This document shows positions 32,642 through 45,600 of a DNA stretch of 64,000 nt, piece after piece (position 1 is the stretch's first letter; every line of letters begins with the position of its first letter). Source of the DNA: Kalaharituber pfeilii (taxonomy: Eukaryota > Ascomycota > Pezizomycetes > Pezizales > Pezizaceae); contig WHUZ01000041.1 of assembly GCA_015179045.1 (NCBI GenBank), positions 124,001 to 188,000 of the forward strand. The letters are read 5' to 3'. The notes under the pieces were generated by a model. That model searched no databases. It was not told where the DNA came from and was given only the letters and a program-made list of their open reading frames with translations. The position numbers and the translations under genes were made by a program.

Positions 32642-33298
32642 GTGCTATATAAGCATTGCTAGTCAAGTGTCTGTTTGACCTAGTGGATAGTAACTTTCTG
32701 TATATTATTCTAAGAGTTATTAACTTCAATTCCAGTAAGTCCGACTCTTTTAGGTCCAACTCTCTCTGTCTTGAAGTTTAGTCTAACTGGCTAGCTATAG
32801 GTAGCTATCTAGTTACTAGTTACTGCCTACCCACCTATATTAGCCCCATTCTCCAGTAATTAACTAGTTACCTAATTGTAGGGAACGAGGCTATACCTAT
32901 AAGGAACAATTCCGGATAAAAGTTCCTATAATTAATTGGCTATGCAGAGGTAGTAGAAGAACTTAATACTGGACTTACATAGCTGGGCGGCACCCCCAGC
33001 ACCCCTCAAGCTCTCCACAGGAAGTAGTGTATTTGACGAAAAAGTACGCGGAACATTACGGTTCCGTAATACATGCTCCGAATCCATTACGATTTCGACC
33101 TCCGGCGCGAAGTGGTTTTGCTCGAGATAGAATTGCAACAATGCCTCCAGGCGGTTGTATATTTAAATGACAGTTTTTATTATAATTACAGTTCTTGGCA
33201 CTCACGTGATCACCCGATTAGCTAATCTCAGGCTTCTACAACCGCCTAGGGACGAGGCTACCCCTCTATAAGGTATATATACTAAATTATCTTACGCA

Positions 33299-36200
33299 CT
33301 ACATACCAACGACAAAATTTACAATAACCATACCCTTTGCCCCGCCTCCAGAAGATGTATCTCGCACAATGATCTCTTGTACGCGCCGGTTTTGCTGGCT
33401 ATCTGCCGGCCAGGGGGCGCCGATGTCTATGTTTATAGGTGAGCTTGAGGTGGTGGTGGAACTTCCGAGCCAGAATTTCTGAAACTCCGTTGTGGAGGTT
33501 AGAGGTTCGAGGACTGAGTCCGAGTCGGGGGGTACGTTGACGGTGAACTTGACGCGGCCATTGAGTTGGACGAGGACTTTTCGGGGGAGAGAGGTGGGAG
33601 AGGAGGAGGTGGATGAGGTTGCAAGGGTCTGGATGGTCTGGAGGGTGTTGGGGGGTAGTGTGGGCCAGGTGGATTCGACAGCGCCGCGGAGGATAGTGGA
33701 GGCTTCTGCGGCAAAGCCGGGGCAGACAGGAGACATGAGGGAGAGGAGGGTGCGGGTGGCGGTGATGGCAGTGGTAGTAGTTAGGGGTGGGGAGGAAGGC
33801 TGGAAGACGGACGAGTAGAGCTCGTTTGTAAATTTAATGAGGTCGGAGATGAGCGTGTTGAGGGCAAAGGTAGTGGATAAGGCGGCGGTGGTGGAGGTGA
33901 GGGTTTGGTGGAGGTGGGTGAGGAGGGGGAGTGAGGACGGTGGGGGGGAAAGGGTCTCGAGGTTGTGGAGTATGTGTGTTGGGTTGCGGTGATGGAGGGC
34001 GGTAGAGAGCGTTCTAGGGTCTTCCCAGGACGACGTCCCTTGCGAAGGCGGAGGGTCGAGGGGCGGGAGTTTAAGATCTTGTATCTGCGACCGGAGAAAC
34101 CACACCACCCTCCACACCCTCCCGAGCCACCGCTGCACTCCCACCACCTTCTCCTCATCCCACTCCAGCACGTCTGCCACCGGGGCCGCGAACAGCACGT
34201 GCGCGCGCGTCGCGTCGGCGCCGCACCGTTCGATCGTGGCGCTCGGGTCGACGCCGTTGTGCTTGGACTTGGACATCTTCTCGTACGTCAGGATTGGCGG
34301 GACGGGGGGTGCGTCGGGGGCCGGGCGGAATAAGGGGCGAGTGGGGAAGGCAAGCGGGGGGGCGGTGATGAGCTCGGAAGGGTGCAGGAAGCGCCCGGTG
34401 GCCGGGTCGCTGTAGGTTTTGCCGTGGACCATGCCTTGGGTGATGAGGGTTGTGAAGGGCTCCGCGGGGTGCGGGGTGGTGGTGCCCGGGGCAGGCCAGT
34501 GGCCAGTGGAGGCGAGGGATTTGGAGATGAAGCGGGAGTAGAGGAGGTGTAGGATCGCGTGCTCGATGCCGCCGATGTAGATGTCGACTGGCAGGTACTT
34601 TTTCGCTAGGGCTGGCGAGAAAAGCCTACATCACATCCTGAGGTCAGTTGCGCCATTACCCTGAGCCTAGCCACTACCCACCCACGTTTGAGGGGAATTC
34701 ATTACACATACTCATCCTCATTCCCCGCATCCACAAACCTCATAAAATACCAACTACTATCCACAAACGTATCCATCGTATCCGTATCTCTTGTCGCCTC
34801 TCCGCCGCACTTGGGACACGCCGTCTCCTTCCACCTGCCGCCCTCCGCAAGCTCAAGCGGGCTTCCTCCGCGCCCCGTGATATCCACATCCGCAGGCAAC
34901 GATACCGGTAATTGATTTTCAGGCACCGGCACCTCTCCGCACTTGCCGCAGTGGATCATGGGGATCGGCGCGCCCCAGTATCGTTGCCGCGAGACAAGCC
35001 AATCGCGGAGACGGTACTGGGCGTGGGGAGTAGCGATATCCATCGTAGTTGTGAGCTTGTGGAAGGCTTCGGAGGACGTTAGGCCCGCGAGGGCAGGGCC
35101 ACAGAGTGGAGTGAGGATACCGCGGCCGGTGTAGACTCCTTTGTCATCGGGGGTTCCGTCTTCTGGCGCAATGACAACCTTGACCTCCGAACCCTCAGGA
35201 AAGTTGGCTTTGAAGAACGCATTATCGCGGTGGTCGTGCCCTGGCACGCCCATGACGGCGCCGGAGCCGTACCCGTCGAGCACGTACTCCGCCGCGAAGA
35301 CGGGTATGTCAAATGTTTCCGGCGAGAGCGGGTTTGCCGCCATGAGCCCCGGGATCCTGAATCCCCTCTTTGGTAGGGCGGCGGCGGCGGCGCCCTGACC
35401 TTGGTCTTTACCGGCAGGAACCTCCGTAGCTGATGATTCTTTCAGATATTGCTGTAAATCCGGGCGCTGTTCGGCAGCCTTCTTGACTAACGGATGTGCG
35501 TGCGCCAACGCAATATACTGCACCCCCGCCAACGTATCTACCCTCGTCGTGAACGTCTCCACTTCCGCACCGTCTCCGCCCACACTCAGCTTGAACTTCA
35601 CCTTCGCGCCCTCGCTCTTGCCTATCCAATTCTCCTGCATCGCCTTGACCCTCGCTGGCCATCCGTCCCCAAGCTTCTCTAAATCTCCCAACAGCGCTTC
35701 TGTAAACTCTGTGATTTTGAAGAACCATTGTTTCAGGTACTTTTTCTCCACTAGCGCTCCAGAGCGCCAAGAATGTCCTGTTGCGGAGACCTGCTCGTTT
35801 GCAAGGACGGTCTTGTCGATGGGGTCCCAGTTGACCAGAGCCTCCGAGCGGTACGCGAGCCCAGCGCGGTGAAGAAGGAGGAAGAGGCGTTGGGTGTGTT
35901 TGTAGTAATCGGGAGAGCAGGTCGTGAGTTCCTACTTTTTCCACAAAGATACATAAATGAGACAGTCATCAGTACAATAATTTCGTACAGATTATGTAGA
36001 ATATGGGAAGGAAGGAAGGAATGGCAGCGGACCCCACCCTATCCCAATCAAACCCGGTACCCATCTCCTTCAGCTGCCCCTTCATCCTCTCAATATTCCG
36101 CAGCGTCCATTCCTTTGGCTGTATCCCCCTCTCTATAGCTGCATTTTCCGCCGGAAGCCCAAACGCATCCCATCCCATCGGATGAAGTACCTCGTAGCCC

Positions 36201-36688
36201 TGCATTCGCCTAAACCTCGCCAACACATCGGAGATTGTGTACACGCGGAGATGGCCCATGTGTAGTGTTCCTGAAGGGTACGGGAACATGCTGAGGATGT
36301 AGAACTTTTCTTTTTTCTCTGCACCATCCCCTTCGCCGGTAGACTCGCGTTTGGGGTTCGTGAGGTAGTCCCTCCACTTTGCGTCTACCGCCCTAAAGTC
36401 GAGCTTCGGTGCTTGGAACGTTTGAGGGGAGAAGGAGGGCGTGGTCGTAGATGTCGACGTCGACGCATTCCGGCGGAAAACTGCCTTCGTCACTCTCGGT
36501 ACAGGTGTCCGCGGTGTTATAGGTGAGGAGGCGTATGTGCTCTTACTCCGCACGTTATGGTTGTAATTGCTCTTCAGCACCGGCCCATAGAGCGGCGCAA
36601 CTGCAGCTTTCCCGGGCAGCTGGGCCCGCAGGAGTTGCGTGCCGGGCCGAAGATGGCGGAGGGCAATGAGCCGGTGGGTGTACCCCAT
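33299..36688 (-). CDS. NAM2: Mitochondrial leucyl-tRNA synthetase
   Basis: Class I aminoacyl-tRNA synthetase that charges mitochondrial tRNA-Leu. Three exons: 36,688-36,038, 35,931-34,712 and 34,626-33,299. The introns (106 and 85 nt) are GT-AG and keep frame ([28 protein letters not shown]). The first 100 or so residues are Arg/Ser/Thr-rich and poor in acids, as in a mitochondrial presequence. The HIGH motif appears as HMGH within [13 protein letters not shown], followed by [13 protein letters not shown]. The editing domain shows [14 protein letters not shown]. Later motifs are [26 protein letters not shown], and [12 protein letters not shown] as KMSKS. The right TIR and target duplication of the helicase element lie only 30 bp beyond the stop codon. 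The gene appears intact. Confidence 0.95.
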
Positions 36689-37129
36689 TGCGGTGTTTTA
36701 TGCGCTGGGAGGCGGGTTAATGTCGCATCACAAGGTCGGAGGGTGGTGATGAATTGAGCGCCGTGGGGTGTACCGTGGGGTGAGTAGTGGTTAAGTGGCT
36801 AACGTCGGGATCTGCGTGCAGGATGATAGTGGGATTTTTTAATTTTTTTTTCTCTCTTTTTGAGCCGCAGAGCTGCAGGGACGGGGAAGCTAAGGAGGCG
36901 CCCAAAATTAGGAATTAAGTAAACAGCAAGCTAAGAAATTCGCTGAATAGGAATTTCAATTGCGATTGGGGGTAATTGATTGATTCTGCTTTTCTGAACG
37001 GTAAACATCGGATGGACACTTGTTTTAAAACGCCTCTCTACAACTACGATATGTCCTCCTCTCACCCACTTCAATCTCCCACCCCTAGCTACCCCACCTA
37101 CTACACACTACCCGTCTCCAGTCCCTCAT
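36689..37129. other. Intergenic between LeuRS and thioredoxin genes
   Basis: Contains the LeuRS promoter side and the thioredoxin 3' flank. No other gene recognised. Confidence 0.5.
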
Positions 37130-37903
37130 CTAGCCGCAACACGATCCCGTATTCAACCCCTCCACAGTCCTCCCCGTTCCCGGCAAAGTGTCCAACCCTC
37201 CCAATCTCTTCCCTCCGCCGCCGCCACCCCTTGGCCCACCAGGCCCTCCGGGGCCCCCTCCCCCTCCGCCCCTTCCTCCGCTCCCTCCCCATCCCATAAA
37301 CCCACCTCTTCCTTCCCTCAACCCCTCGCATGCCCCCATCGGGTCGAAACTAAACAAGCTCGTAAAGTAGCACATAACCACCAACACAATCCAGTCCATC
37401 CATCTCGCAATTTGCGCATCGAGAGGGATCCCCGTCATCGCCTGTCCACCTCTGATATACGACGGCGCCGCGGCGCCCGCATTCTTCTTCTCCGTAGATG
37501 CGCTCGGAGCCGCCGCCGCTGGTGACCCCCCAAGCACCTGTCCGCCACCCGTGAACCCCCCCGACTTCTTCACCTCGCCAACCCACTTTTCGACTTCGCG
37601 CCCCAGGCCAGTCTTATCAGCCCCCCTGATCCTCGCGACTTCCTTCCCCTTGTGCAAGATGACGAAGGTGGGCATCGCGGTGACAGAGTACTGCCGTGCG
37701 ATGGCGCTTTGGGCGTCCACGTCGCATTTGGTGAAGATGATGCGGCGGGGCGAGGAATACTTTGTGGAGAGAGATGAGTAGAAGGGCGCGATGGCGTGGC
37801 AGGGGCCGCACCACGTTGCGTGGAAGTCGATGATGGTGAGCGGGTGGGTGGACGAGAGGGTCGTGAGGTGGGCGGGGGAGGTGAGGTCAGTTGGCGAAGC
37901 CAT
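37130..37903 (-). CDS. Thioredoxin-domain protein with a membrane segment and Gly-rich tail
   Basis: Single exon, 257 residues. Residues 1-110 form a thioredoxin fold with the redox motif ATWCGPC (about residue 30) and cis-Pro context VTAMPTFVIL. An Ala/Gly-rich linker follows, then one hydrophobic segment WIVLVVMCYFTSLFSF (about residue 175-190) and a tail of Gly-rich repeats ending SCCG. The single TM and missing signal peptide suggest a tail-proximal membrane anchor with the thioredoxin domain in the cytosol or intermembrane space; this topology is inferred. Its role is probably disulfide exchange, partner unknown. Confidence 0.85.
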   Translation of the reverse strand: MASPTDLTSPAHLTTLSSTHPLTIIDFHATWCGPCHAIAPFYSSLSTKYSSPRRIIFTKCDVDAQSAIARQYSVTAMPTFVILHKGKEVARIRGADKTGLGREVEKWVGEVKKSGGFTGGGQVLGGSPAAAAPSASTEKKNAGAAAPSYIRGGQAMTGIPLDAQIARWMDWIVLVVMCYFTSLFSFDPMGACEGLREGRGGFMGWGGSGGRGGGGGGPGGPGGPRGGGGGGKRLGGLDTLPGTGRTVEGLNTGSCCG

Positions 37904-38426
37904 TTCTTGTTGCGATAATTCGAAGTCTTAAAATTTACTGCCTAGTGCTAGTGTTTTGCTTCCTCCGACGAAGTCTCGTCTCGTTAGTTGAGGGAGGTGG
38001 GGGGAAGTTGAAGGATGTGGGGAAATCTGTAATTATAAATTAGCCGCGCTGTCAGCTCCAGCTGGTTTGTTTCAAGTTTCAGTTTGGGAATGGCTTGGGG
38101 TGAAAGTATGCTGTGTGCAGGGACCAGCAAACGGTGCAGCGTGGGATTGTAAGTATATCACCACAGTTGAATGGCAACTGCGATGACGATTGCCAACTCA
38201 CTTTGTATATGGACTTTGTAATTCATTCCCATTCGACGAAGGAACGGGAATGTTCTCATTAGCCTCGAACCAGGTTCTCATAGACAAACTCGAGAACAAA
38301 CCTTGCAGAGGTTTGCTTACTAAGTCATAGGTTCCAACAGGGCTTGGCGTCCTTAATTTGGAGGCCCCCCACAGGTATAATGCCTATTGTTCCCTCGGTC
38401 ACGAGCCAGACTTCAGTGCTGCTTAG
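37904..38426. other. Intergenic, no gene recognised
   Basis: 5' side of the thioredoxin gene and then unassigned sequence up to an ankyrin fragment. No repeat ends seen. Confidence 0.5.
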
Positions 38427-38609
38427 TTGCTGATGCATGAGGCCGTAGTGCGCTTGCTTCTTGAGCGAACTAATATCAATATGAACACAAAGGATATCCA
38501 TGGCAGGACTCCACTTGGATACGCCGCTGCGGGAGGCTGTGTAGCTACAGTGCGTGGGTTTCTTGAGCGAGCTGATATGGATGCAAAGGTCAAGTCAAGC
38601 GCTCAATAG
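38427..38609 (+). pseudogene. Ankyrin-repeat gene fragment
   Basis: Sixty codons contain one good ankyrin unit (DIHGRTPLGYAAAGGCVATVRGFLERADMD) and the end of a preceding one (AVVRLLLERTNIN). No flanking exons with ankyrin character are visible, and the frame is lost just downstream, where similar residues appear in another frame. It is best read as a remnant of a larger ankyrin protein gene. Confidence 0.65.
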
Positions 38610-38639
38610 AGAATGCCGCGGCCATAAGTGGTGCTATAG

Positions 38640-41336
38640 TGAACTTGCTCAAAAGGTCAACATGCATGGAGGAATACAAATCAAAGGATATATGATACAT
38701 CCAGGATGGTTTTGGACAGAGGGAGCCTACTCCTATCGAGGAGAGCATAAGTAAAGCTTGCGTTTGCTGGATTCAGAGTTAATGTCTTGTTTCCTAAGTG
38801 TCTGTCTTTTCATATCTGTTGTGTTCTTCTGGAAGCTGCTTCTCAATATGGAATTATCAATGATTGTTCTTTATATGTTCTTTTAATTTCTAGCTACAAT
38901 TCGCCATGTATTTTCTTGAGTATGCCAATACTAAGTTATATTAGCGTGTACCTGTTAGCGAACGTTTTGATATGTCAATTGATAACGTTGATCAAATTCC
39001 ATCACTTAAGGTAAACAACTAATCCCTCGTGATTGCCACATTGCTTGTTTTTTAAGGTATATATCCCTCTCGCCTGGAAACAACAGCCTAGCTAAGCCAG
39101 ACTTTCCTCCGCCGCCCTTATTATCGGCCTGGTCGGTTGAGCCCCATGAACCTGCAAGTTTAAACCATCTATACATCCACTAGCCCACCAGAGGTAGTGC
39201 AACCAGGCCACAATTGATCACAAGATACCACTTGCATAAAACCTCAATGGCTATAAACCATAGAGAAACTGGCATGCAAAGCAGGAAAAAAAATACAACA
39301 AAAACATACGGGAGTACCCGACCTACCAAGCATTGATTTATGTTTTTAGAACGGCTGTTGAGGAGGTTTTCGGAGCGGCTGCTGGAGCACAGCTAGGCAG
39401 GCGGTCGGGTAGGGTAGTGGGACGGGGAGATGGAGAAGCCGCTGAAGGGCCATAGGAGGAGACCCTGCAAGGGGGTGTGTGATTGAGTAGTGGATCACGG
39501 AGGGGGAGAGGTGTAACGTGCTTTTATTCTGCTGCGGACTTCTGGATTCACATGGTATGTAAACTCTTACCCTCAAGTGCGTCCCCACAGCAGAATTCCA
39601 ACTCGCACGCTTTTCTAAACCGCCCCTCAACGTGCGTTTCAAGTACAAAATAAAAAATAAAAAAAAAAGGTAGATGCGTATGACGATGATATCACGTGAC
39701 ACTCACATCAAACCTTCATGATACCACAAATGTCATCAACCCCAAACAACTAAACGAATCATAATCAACCATTCATTCACCACCTACCTAACCGACCAAC
39801 TTCTCCACGCAATCCAAAACTCCAAATCCAATTTACTAGTTTCCCTTTCCATTCTCCATCATTCACACCAAACTGCCGACAGACGTCCCGTCACGCAGTT
39901 CCCGGAACTATGCAAGAGGGGTGGATGGGTATCAGTATGCCTCTACTCATGCTATCGTATTCTGGAAACCAAAAAAAAAAAAAAAAAAATCGGAGTGTGA
40001 TAAAAGATACCTCACAATATATCTCTCCCCCCCCCCTTCCCCCCCCCCCAAAAGAAAACAAAACAAAAAAAAAAAGTCTTCAACAACAACAACAACCTAC
40101 TATAAAACCCCGCCATCCCCAAGAATTCGTAACCCATCTTTTCTCTGGTTCGCAGTAGTACTATCTCCCGTAGCAACTTTCTCCCAGCGGAAAACCAGTA
40201 ACGATCTAAACATTTTCCTCTGGGTAAAACCGGCTGGAAAATCGTACTTACTTGACAAAAAAAAAACAAAAAAAAACAAAGGCACAACACATAGATTCCA
40301 GCCAGCACGACCCAACCAAACTCCACCTCTTTGACAAACCTTTTTCGCTGCACATATCCCTCCCATCTGAACCTACTTCCTATTTCCTATCTCCTTTTTT
40401 TTTTATTTTTTTCCAATTCTTCATAGATACGATAACACATATCATACCAAGTTAACCGAAGCCGAAAAGCAGATGCGGAATTATGCAAGTCACGTGTTGC
40501 CTACCATGCCCCTAATCAAGATAAAACGGCGCAAAACGTTTGCAATTTGGATACTCTTGAATTTTTTTTTTGCCTGAAGAGATAAATGCAAGCGTCGGGG
40601 GAGAATTCTTGAACCTCGTGCTTTTTTTTTGGGGACAAACGATAATACATATAAATCTATAATACATATTGGCACCTTTTTCTTTTTCCTTTTTACACAA
40701 TCGTACCCCGTGCACTTTCCCCCGAGTTCAACCAACTTTCTCACAATTAATCTAAACCTCCACCCCCCCAAAAAAAACCCCAACAATACCATTTGTCCGT
40801 GTACCTCCGTCCCCTCCATTTCGACCCTCCAACCCACGCACCCAGCAAGAAAGATCAATCATTCCTCCTCCTCCTCCACCTCCACCTCCTCCTCCTCCTC
40901 CTCCTCCTCCACCCAGCACACCGATGCTCACGAGAAGTATCGAAAGGCCCCCACACCACCCATACCACCCATCCTATCATACCACCCATATCTACAAACC
41001 ACCACAGAACCTAGAAAACTCGATTAGTCAGACTCCCACCTGACCCTCAAAACCCATCTCCGGTATAATAGACAATAAGATCCTGAGACTCGTCTACACG
41101 CTCCACTCCCCTTCCATCCCACCCTCTCCACTCCACTTACCCCAAAACCATCCTTCCCAAAGCCCAACTTCCCCCATATGCAGCGACTCCCGTGGCTGCG
41201 CCTTTCTTCGTTCGTATCGACCTCGATAGCGTAGACGGTGCTTTCTTATATATACCCATGAGCCTACGTAGACAAGTTCCTTTACCCCCCCTCTTTTCTT
41301 TCTACATTTTCCCTCCCTCCCTCCCCCTCCCTCTCT
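38640..41336. other. Gene-poor stretch with A/C-rich microsatellites
   Basis: No gene recognised over 2.7 kb. Features are A-runs (39,969-39,989), C-runs (40,027-40,050), T-rich tracts near 40,395, and a (CTC)n run at 40,866-40,912. Pyrimidine-rich sequence continues into the NEO1 3' flank. Confidence 0.5.
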
Positions 41337-42690
41337 TCCTTCCTTCCTTCCCCCATCGACACCCAACCCAACCCAACCCTACGTACGCACGATTATCGAA
41401 TAATTAAATCATTCTAAAACGCGGTGTTTGAATTTGTTGATCTAAGAACTAGCGTGCGTTGATATATATATATGGAGATATGTGTGTATATAGAGATATG
41501 TATGGAGAGTCATTATAGGGGAGGTAGAAAATGAAACGCGGGAAAAAAGAAGAAAAATAGGAAAATGGGGAAAGGGGAAAAGAAAATAGGAAAAAGGGAA
41601 AAGGGGAAAGGAAAGAAACATGAAAAAAACGTTCATTCTAACATCACGTAAATACATACAAGTAACCAAAGCTTCGTTTATTACCCTGAGACCACCTCCC
41701 CTTCCACTCCCCCTCCCAACGCCGTACCGCCTCCCTCTCCTACGCCCTCCTCACCTTATCCCAACTCTCGGGCCTCAACCTCCTCCCCACCGCCTTCACC
41801 ACCCACGGCGGCCCCAACGCAACCCCATAATCGCCAGCACCCTCCACACAAACCCCCACGACAGCACGTACCCCAGATCAAAATACTCCCCCAGCAGCGG
41901 CACACTCGCCGCAAAGCCCGCAAACGTCGTCAGCAGCGCCACGACCATCACCACGTGCCACGTCACCACCTCCATCGCCACCATCACCAGCTCGTTCACC
42001 ACCAGCACCGTGAACGACACGCTCACCATCCGCTTGAAGCCCCGCGCCATGCCGCCGCCGCCACCGGTCACGTCGCCGACCCCGTCGAGGCCCTCGGGCA
42101 CGAACGTCTGCGCGAGCCCCTGGATCAAGCACCCCTGGTACACGCTCACGCCCACCCACTTGGCGAACGTCAGCCAGCTCAGCCCGCCCCCGCCCTCGCC
42201 GAGCTCCTTGTACAGCTCCGGATACATCCGCGCCACACGCTCGTTCACGTCGCGGTCCACCACGAGCGAGAACACGGGCGCCATGGTGTACATGGTCGCG
42301 TACCCGACGAGCAGCCACCCCTGGTACAGCGCCACGGGCTCGAACCTGCTCCCGACGCTAAACACCGTCTGGCACACCGCGATGATCAAGCCCCTGTGGA
42401 TCACAAACTGCGCGAGCTTGGCCGAGCGCTTGTAGCTGTTGCGCCCGTGCCACACCAGCAGCTTCGTAAGGTGCGCAAACTGCGTTATGGAAAAGTCCGC
42501 AGCGAGTGACGCTTGCTTGCCCTCCTTGCCGACTATGCCGACGCCGACGTCCGCGGCCTGAATCATGCTCACGTCGTTGCCGCCGTCGCCGATACAGCAG
42601 ACCCGCTTCTTTGTGAACCCCCGAATCAGCCTCGCAACCTCAGCCTTTTGCGTCGGACTACACCGGCATGCGACCACAGCCGGCAACTGC
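41337..42690. repeat. Segmental duplication, copy 2 (within and downstream of NEO1)
   Basis: This is the parent block of 8,858-10,238, in the same orientation about 32.5 kb away. It spans the 3' flank, a shortened TA microsatellite and the last roughly 300 codons of NEO1. Because it is continuous with the complete gene, it is the likely source copy. Confidence 0.9.
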
Positions 42691-45600
42691 GTAGCTAGTT
42701 TGACAAACTCGTCTCTCAGCTCTCCGTCCAGGAAAACACCCAAACTCTCCCCATCGATCAACAAGCACGCGTCACCCTTCCTCCTCAGAAACTCCAATGC
42801 GTCCCTGGCCGCCTCGTTCATACCCCCGATTCCACCTTTCGACTTCAACTTCTCGACAGTATGGATATACTGCCCCCTAGCAACCAGCTTTGAGCTCACG
42901 GCAACGCACCGTGCAGTCTCCACCTTGTCCCCCGTGAGCATCCAGATGCGGATTCCCGCGTTCCGGAGGAGCTCCAGACTTGGCTTGACATCTCGCTGCA
43001 ATTTATCCTCCACACCCGTAACCCCGAGCAGCTCCAGATCTCGCTCGAGGTACTCGTCGACAACCTTCTGCATTTCCTTGTCGCGGCTGTTGAGCTGCAG
43101 GGACGCCGCCTTATACCGGTCCGAGAACTCGGCATATTGGCTATGTGATAGGCGTTTCCGGCCAACGACAAGCGTGCGGAGACCCTCCCTCGCCATGTTG
43201 CCGCACTCCTCGTCCAGCCAGTCGTTGGCGCCGACGATGGTCGACATCACTGTATCTGCTCCCTTTTGGAAGAACCAAATCTCGCCTAAACCCCTCCTAC
43301 TACTACTACTACTACTCTCGTCCCCTGCCACCCCCCCTAGTAAATCCACCTCGCGCTGCCCCGAAGGATCCTCAAACTGCACCACAATCCCCATCCTCTT
43401 GCCCTCGCTTGTAAACGGAAACATCTCCAGTATCCGCACCTTCACCACCGTCTCTCCCGTGGTCACGCTCTGCAACTTGATGCTCTTCCGATCCCGATGC
43501 ACCAATCTCAGCCCAACCGACTCGGTCCACCGCACAATCGCAATCTCGTCCGGGCTGGAGGCTTGGTACGAGGTTTCGATTATGCTGGGGTCGTCGTGGG
43601 AGGGGGTGGTGGTAGGGGTAACGTTGTGGCAGAGGGAGAGGGCAAGCACAACGTCTCGGACGCGAGAGCCGATTTCGCGGCGGGTGCGTGTCGCAGAGGT
43701 GGTTGCTGTTGGTGCGGGAGAGGCATGCGAGTGGGTGGCGGCAGGGGTGACGAGGATGGAGGGGACGAAGGGGTCCGTTGTAGGGGCACTGGGGGTGGTG
43801 GTGGAGAAGCCCTGCCGGACGTACTCGGCGACTTCGTCCATGGCTTCCCCAGCGTAGGAGACGGTGCCAACGTGGATTTTTTTGAGTTCCATGTCTGAGG
43901 GTAGCAGCGCCTCGTCAGCCCACGTGCCCACCTTCCTTATTTGTCTTTTGACCACAAGAAAAAGAAATTACTCACCATTCTGTGTCAACGTCCCAGTCTT
44001 GTCACTCAACAGATACTCGACCCTCCCCAGCTCCTCCGGAATCGTACTCGTCCGGACCACCGTCCCCGTAATCTCCTGATCCTTCTCGATGAACTTTGCG
44101 TAGACCGTCTTGCCCATGTCCAAGTTGACCCTCAGACTAATCGGAATGATGCTCGAAAATAATATCAGGAACCTCATAATCTTGACGTACCACGGACTAG
44201 CCGCCACGTCGTCAGCCCCATTATTCCCGTCGGCTGTAGGGGGGGGGGTCTTGGGCTCGACGCCCTGGAGCGCCACGAGCAGGATTGAGAGCGCAAAGGT
44301 GATGAAGCAGAGGACTTTGGTGATGTTGTTGATTTCCTCTTCTAGCAGCCCGGTTTTGGACCGTGCTTTGGATGTAGATAGGGACTGCCGCGTTTCCGGT
44401 CCGGTAAAGATGACGGCGGCGATGGTGACAGACGTAGATGCAATTACTGTATTTGCCCACGCGGTGTTGTCGATTGTTAGTGCTTGTGTCGCGGGCGCAT
44501 TGTCTGATGATGATGATGCAGTGTTCTGCGGCGTCAGCGTAATTTTCCCAAGGAACGTATTCACATCCTTTGACGGCGCCGACGCCGTGATTGCCAAATC
44601 CGAAAAGGCAAACGAGGTTGGCGGGAGCCCCTGCGAGATTGATGGCGCGACTCTCAGCTTCCAGTCCGTTTCACCGTCGAGCTGGTCCGTCCGTATGAAC
44701 GCCTCCCCCGTCACGTCATCCGCCGGGTCCGCGGGGATCGACTTCAGAATCACAACGTCCGCAGGCACCCGCTGGTCCTTTCTCAGCACCAGAATATCCC
44801 CGACCCTGATATCCCTCGCCTTCTTGACCACTGTTCGTAGCTCAAGCCCGCCGAGCCGCTGCTCCTCATCGACAATCGCGCGACCCTGCCGTCCAATCTT
44901 GACCTTTTTGCGCGGAACCCTGCCGCTCGATTCGTACGGAAACGGGCCTGCTTCCAGCACCTCGTATCCCTCGCCATTAGCTTCCGCGTCCCTCCGTCTC
45001 CGTGCCAAATCGTCCAACGCTTCCTTTCCCAAAGTGACGCAGAGGACAAAAACCAATGGAACAATGTAGCTGCTGAGATAACCAATCTGTAACGCCGGTA
45101 TGATTTGCGAAAGTGCGACAAGAAGAAAGTACAAGTTGAAGAAGTAGCTGAACTCGTGGTAGAGTGTGAGCGGGAGGAACGTTATGGGGGTGAACTTGTG
45201 GTTGGAGACGATGTTGGAGGGGTACTGCGAGCTCTTGATGGACCCCGGGGCGAGCGGTATGATGCGAGTTCCGTCGGCGCTCGCGGCCTTACTGGCGGCG
45301 GCAGCGCGGGTCGGTGCCGGCGAAGCTACGCGGGACGACCGATGCGACCCTATCGGAGACCGGGATGGGTGCAGTAGCGGGTCCTGGTGCCCGAGGGGGC
45401 CCCGCTGGCGGAGGGCTGGCCCGAACCGAGGTACCCCCGGCGGCCGTCGCCGTCGCTGTCATCGTCGTCAACGGTGTTTAGTCGCTCGTACCTTCTCCGA
45501 CCGCCGCCCATGAGTGACTTGAGCGCAATGCGCGGGGACGAGTCCCTCGCCTTCTTCCCGGCGCCGAGCCGTGTGCTTGGGGAGATTGACGCCGCGCGGT

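Larger units (their letters stand above)
30735..33269. mobile_element. TIR element carrying the helicase (2.5 kb, 9-bp target-site duplication)
   Basis: Long inverted repeats lie at 30,744-30,855 and 33,140-33,260. The outer ends are TAGCCTCGTCCCCAGGCGG and its near-complement; the inner ends are AACCGCCTGGAGGCATT and its complement. One has a roughly 9-nt internal insertion. Immediately outside are identical 9-bp direct repeats CCCCTCTAT (30,735-30,743 and 33,261-33,269). Long TIRs with a 9-bp target duplication are typical of Mutator-like elements. The only coding content is the broken helicase, so the element is non-autonomous. Each TIR is itself partly palindromic and could alternatively be an independent small MITE. 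Confidence 0.85.
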
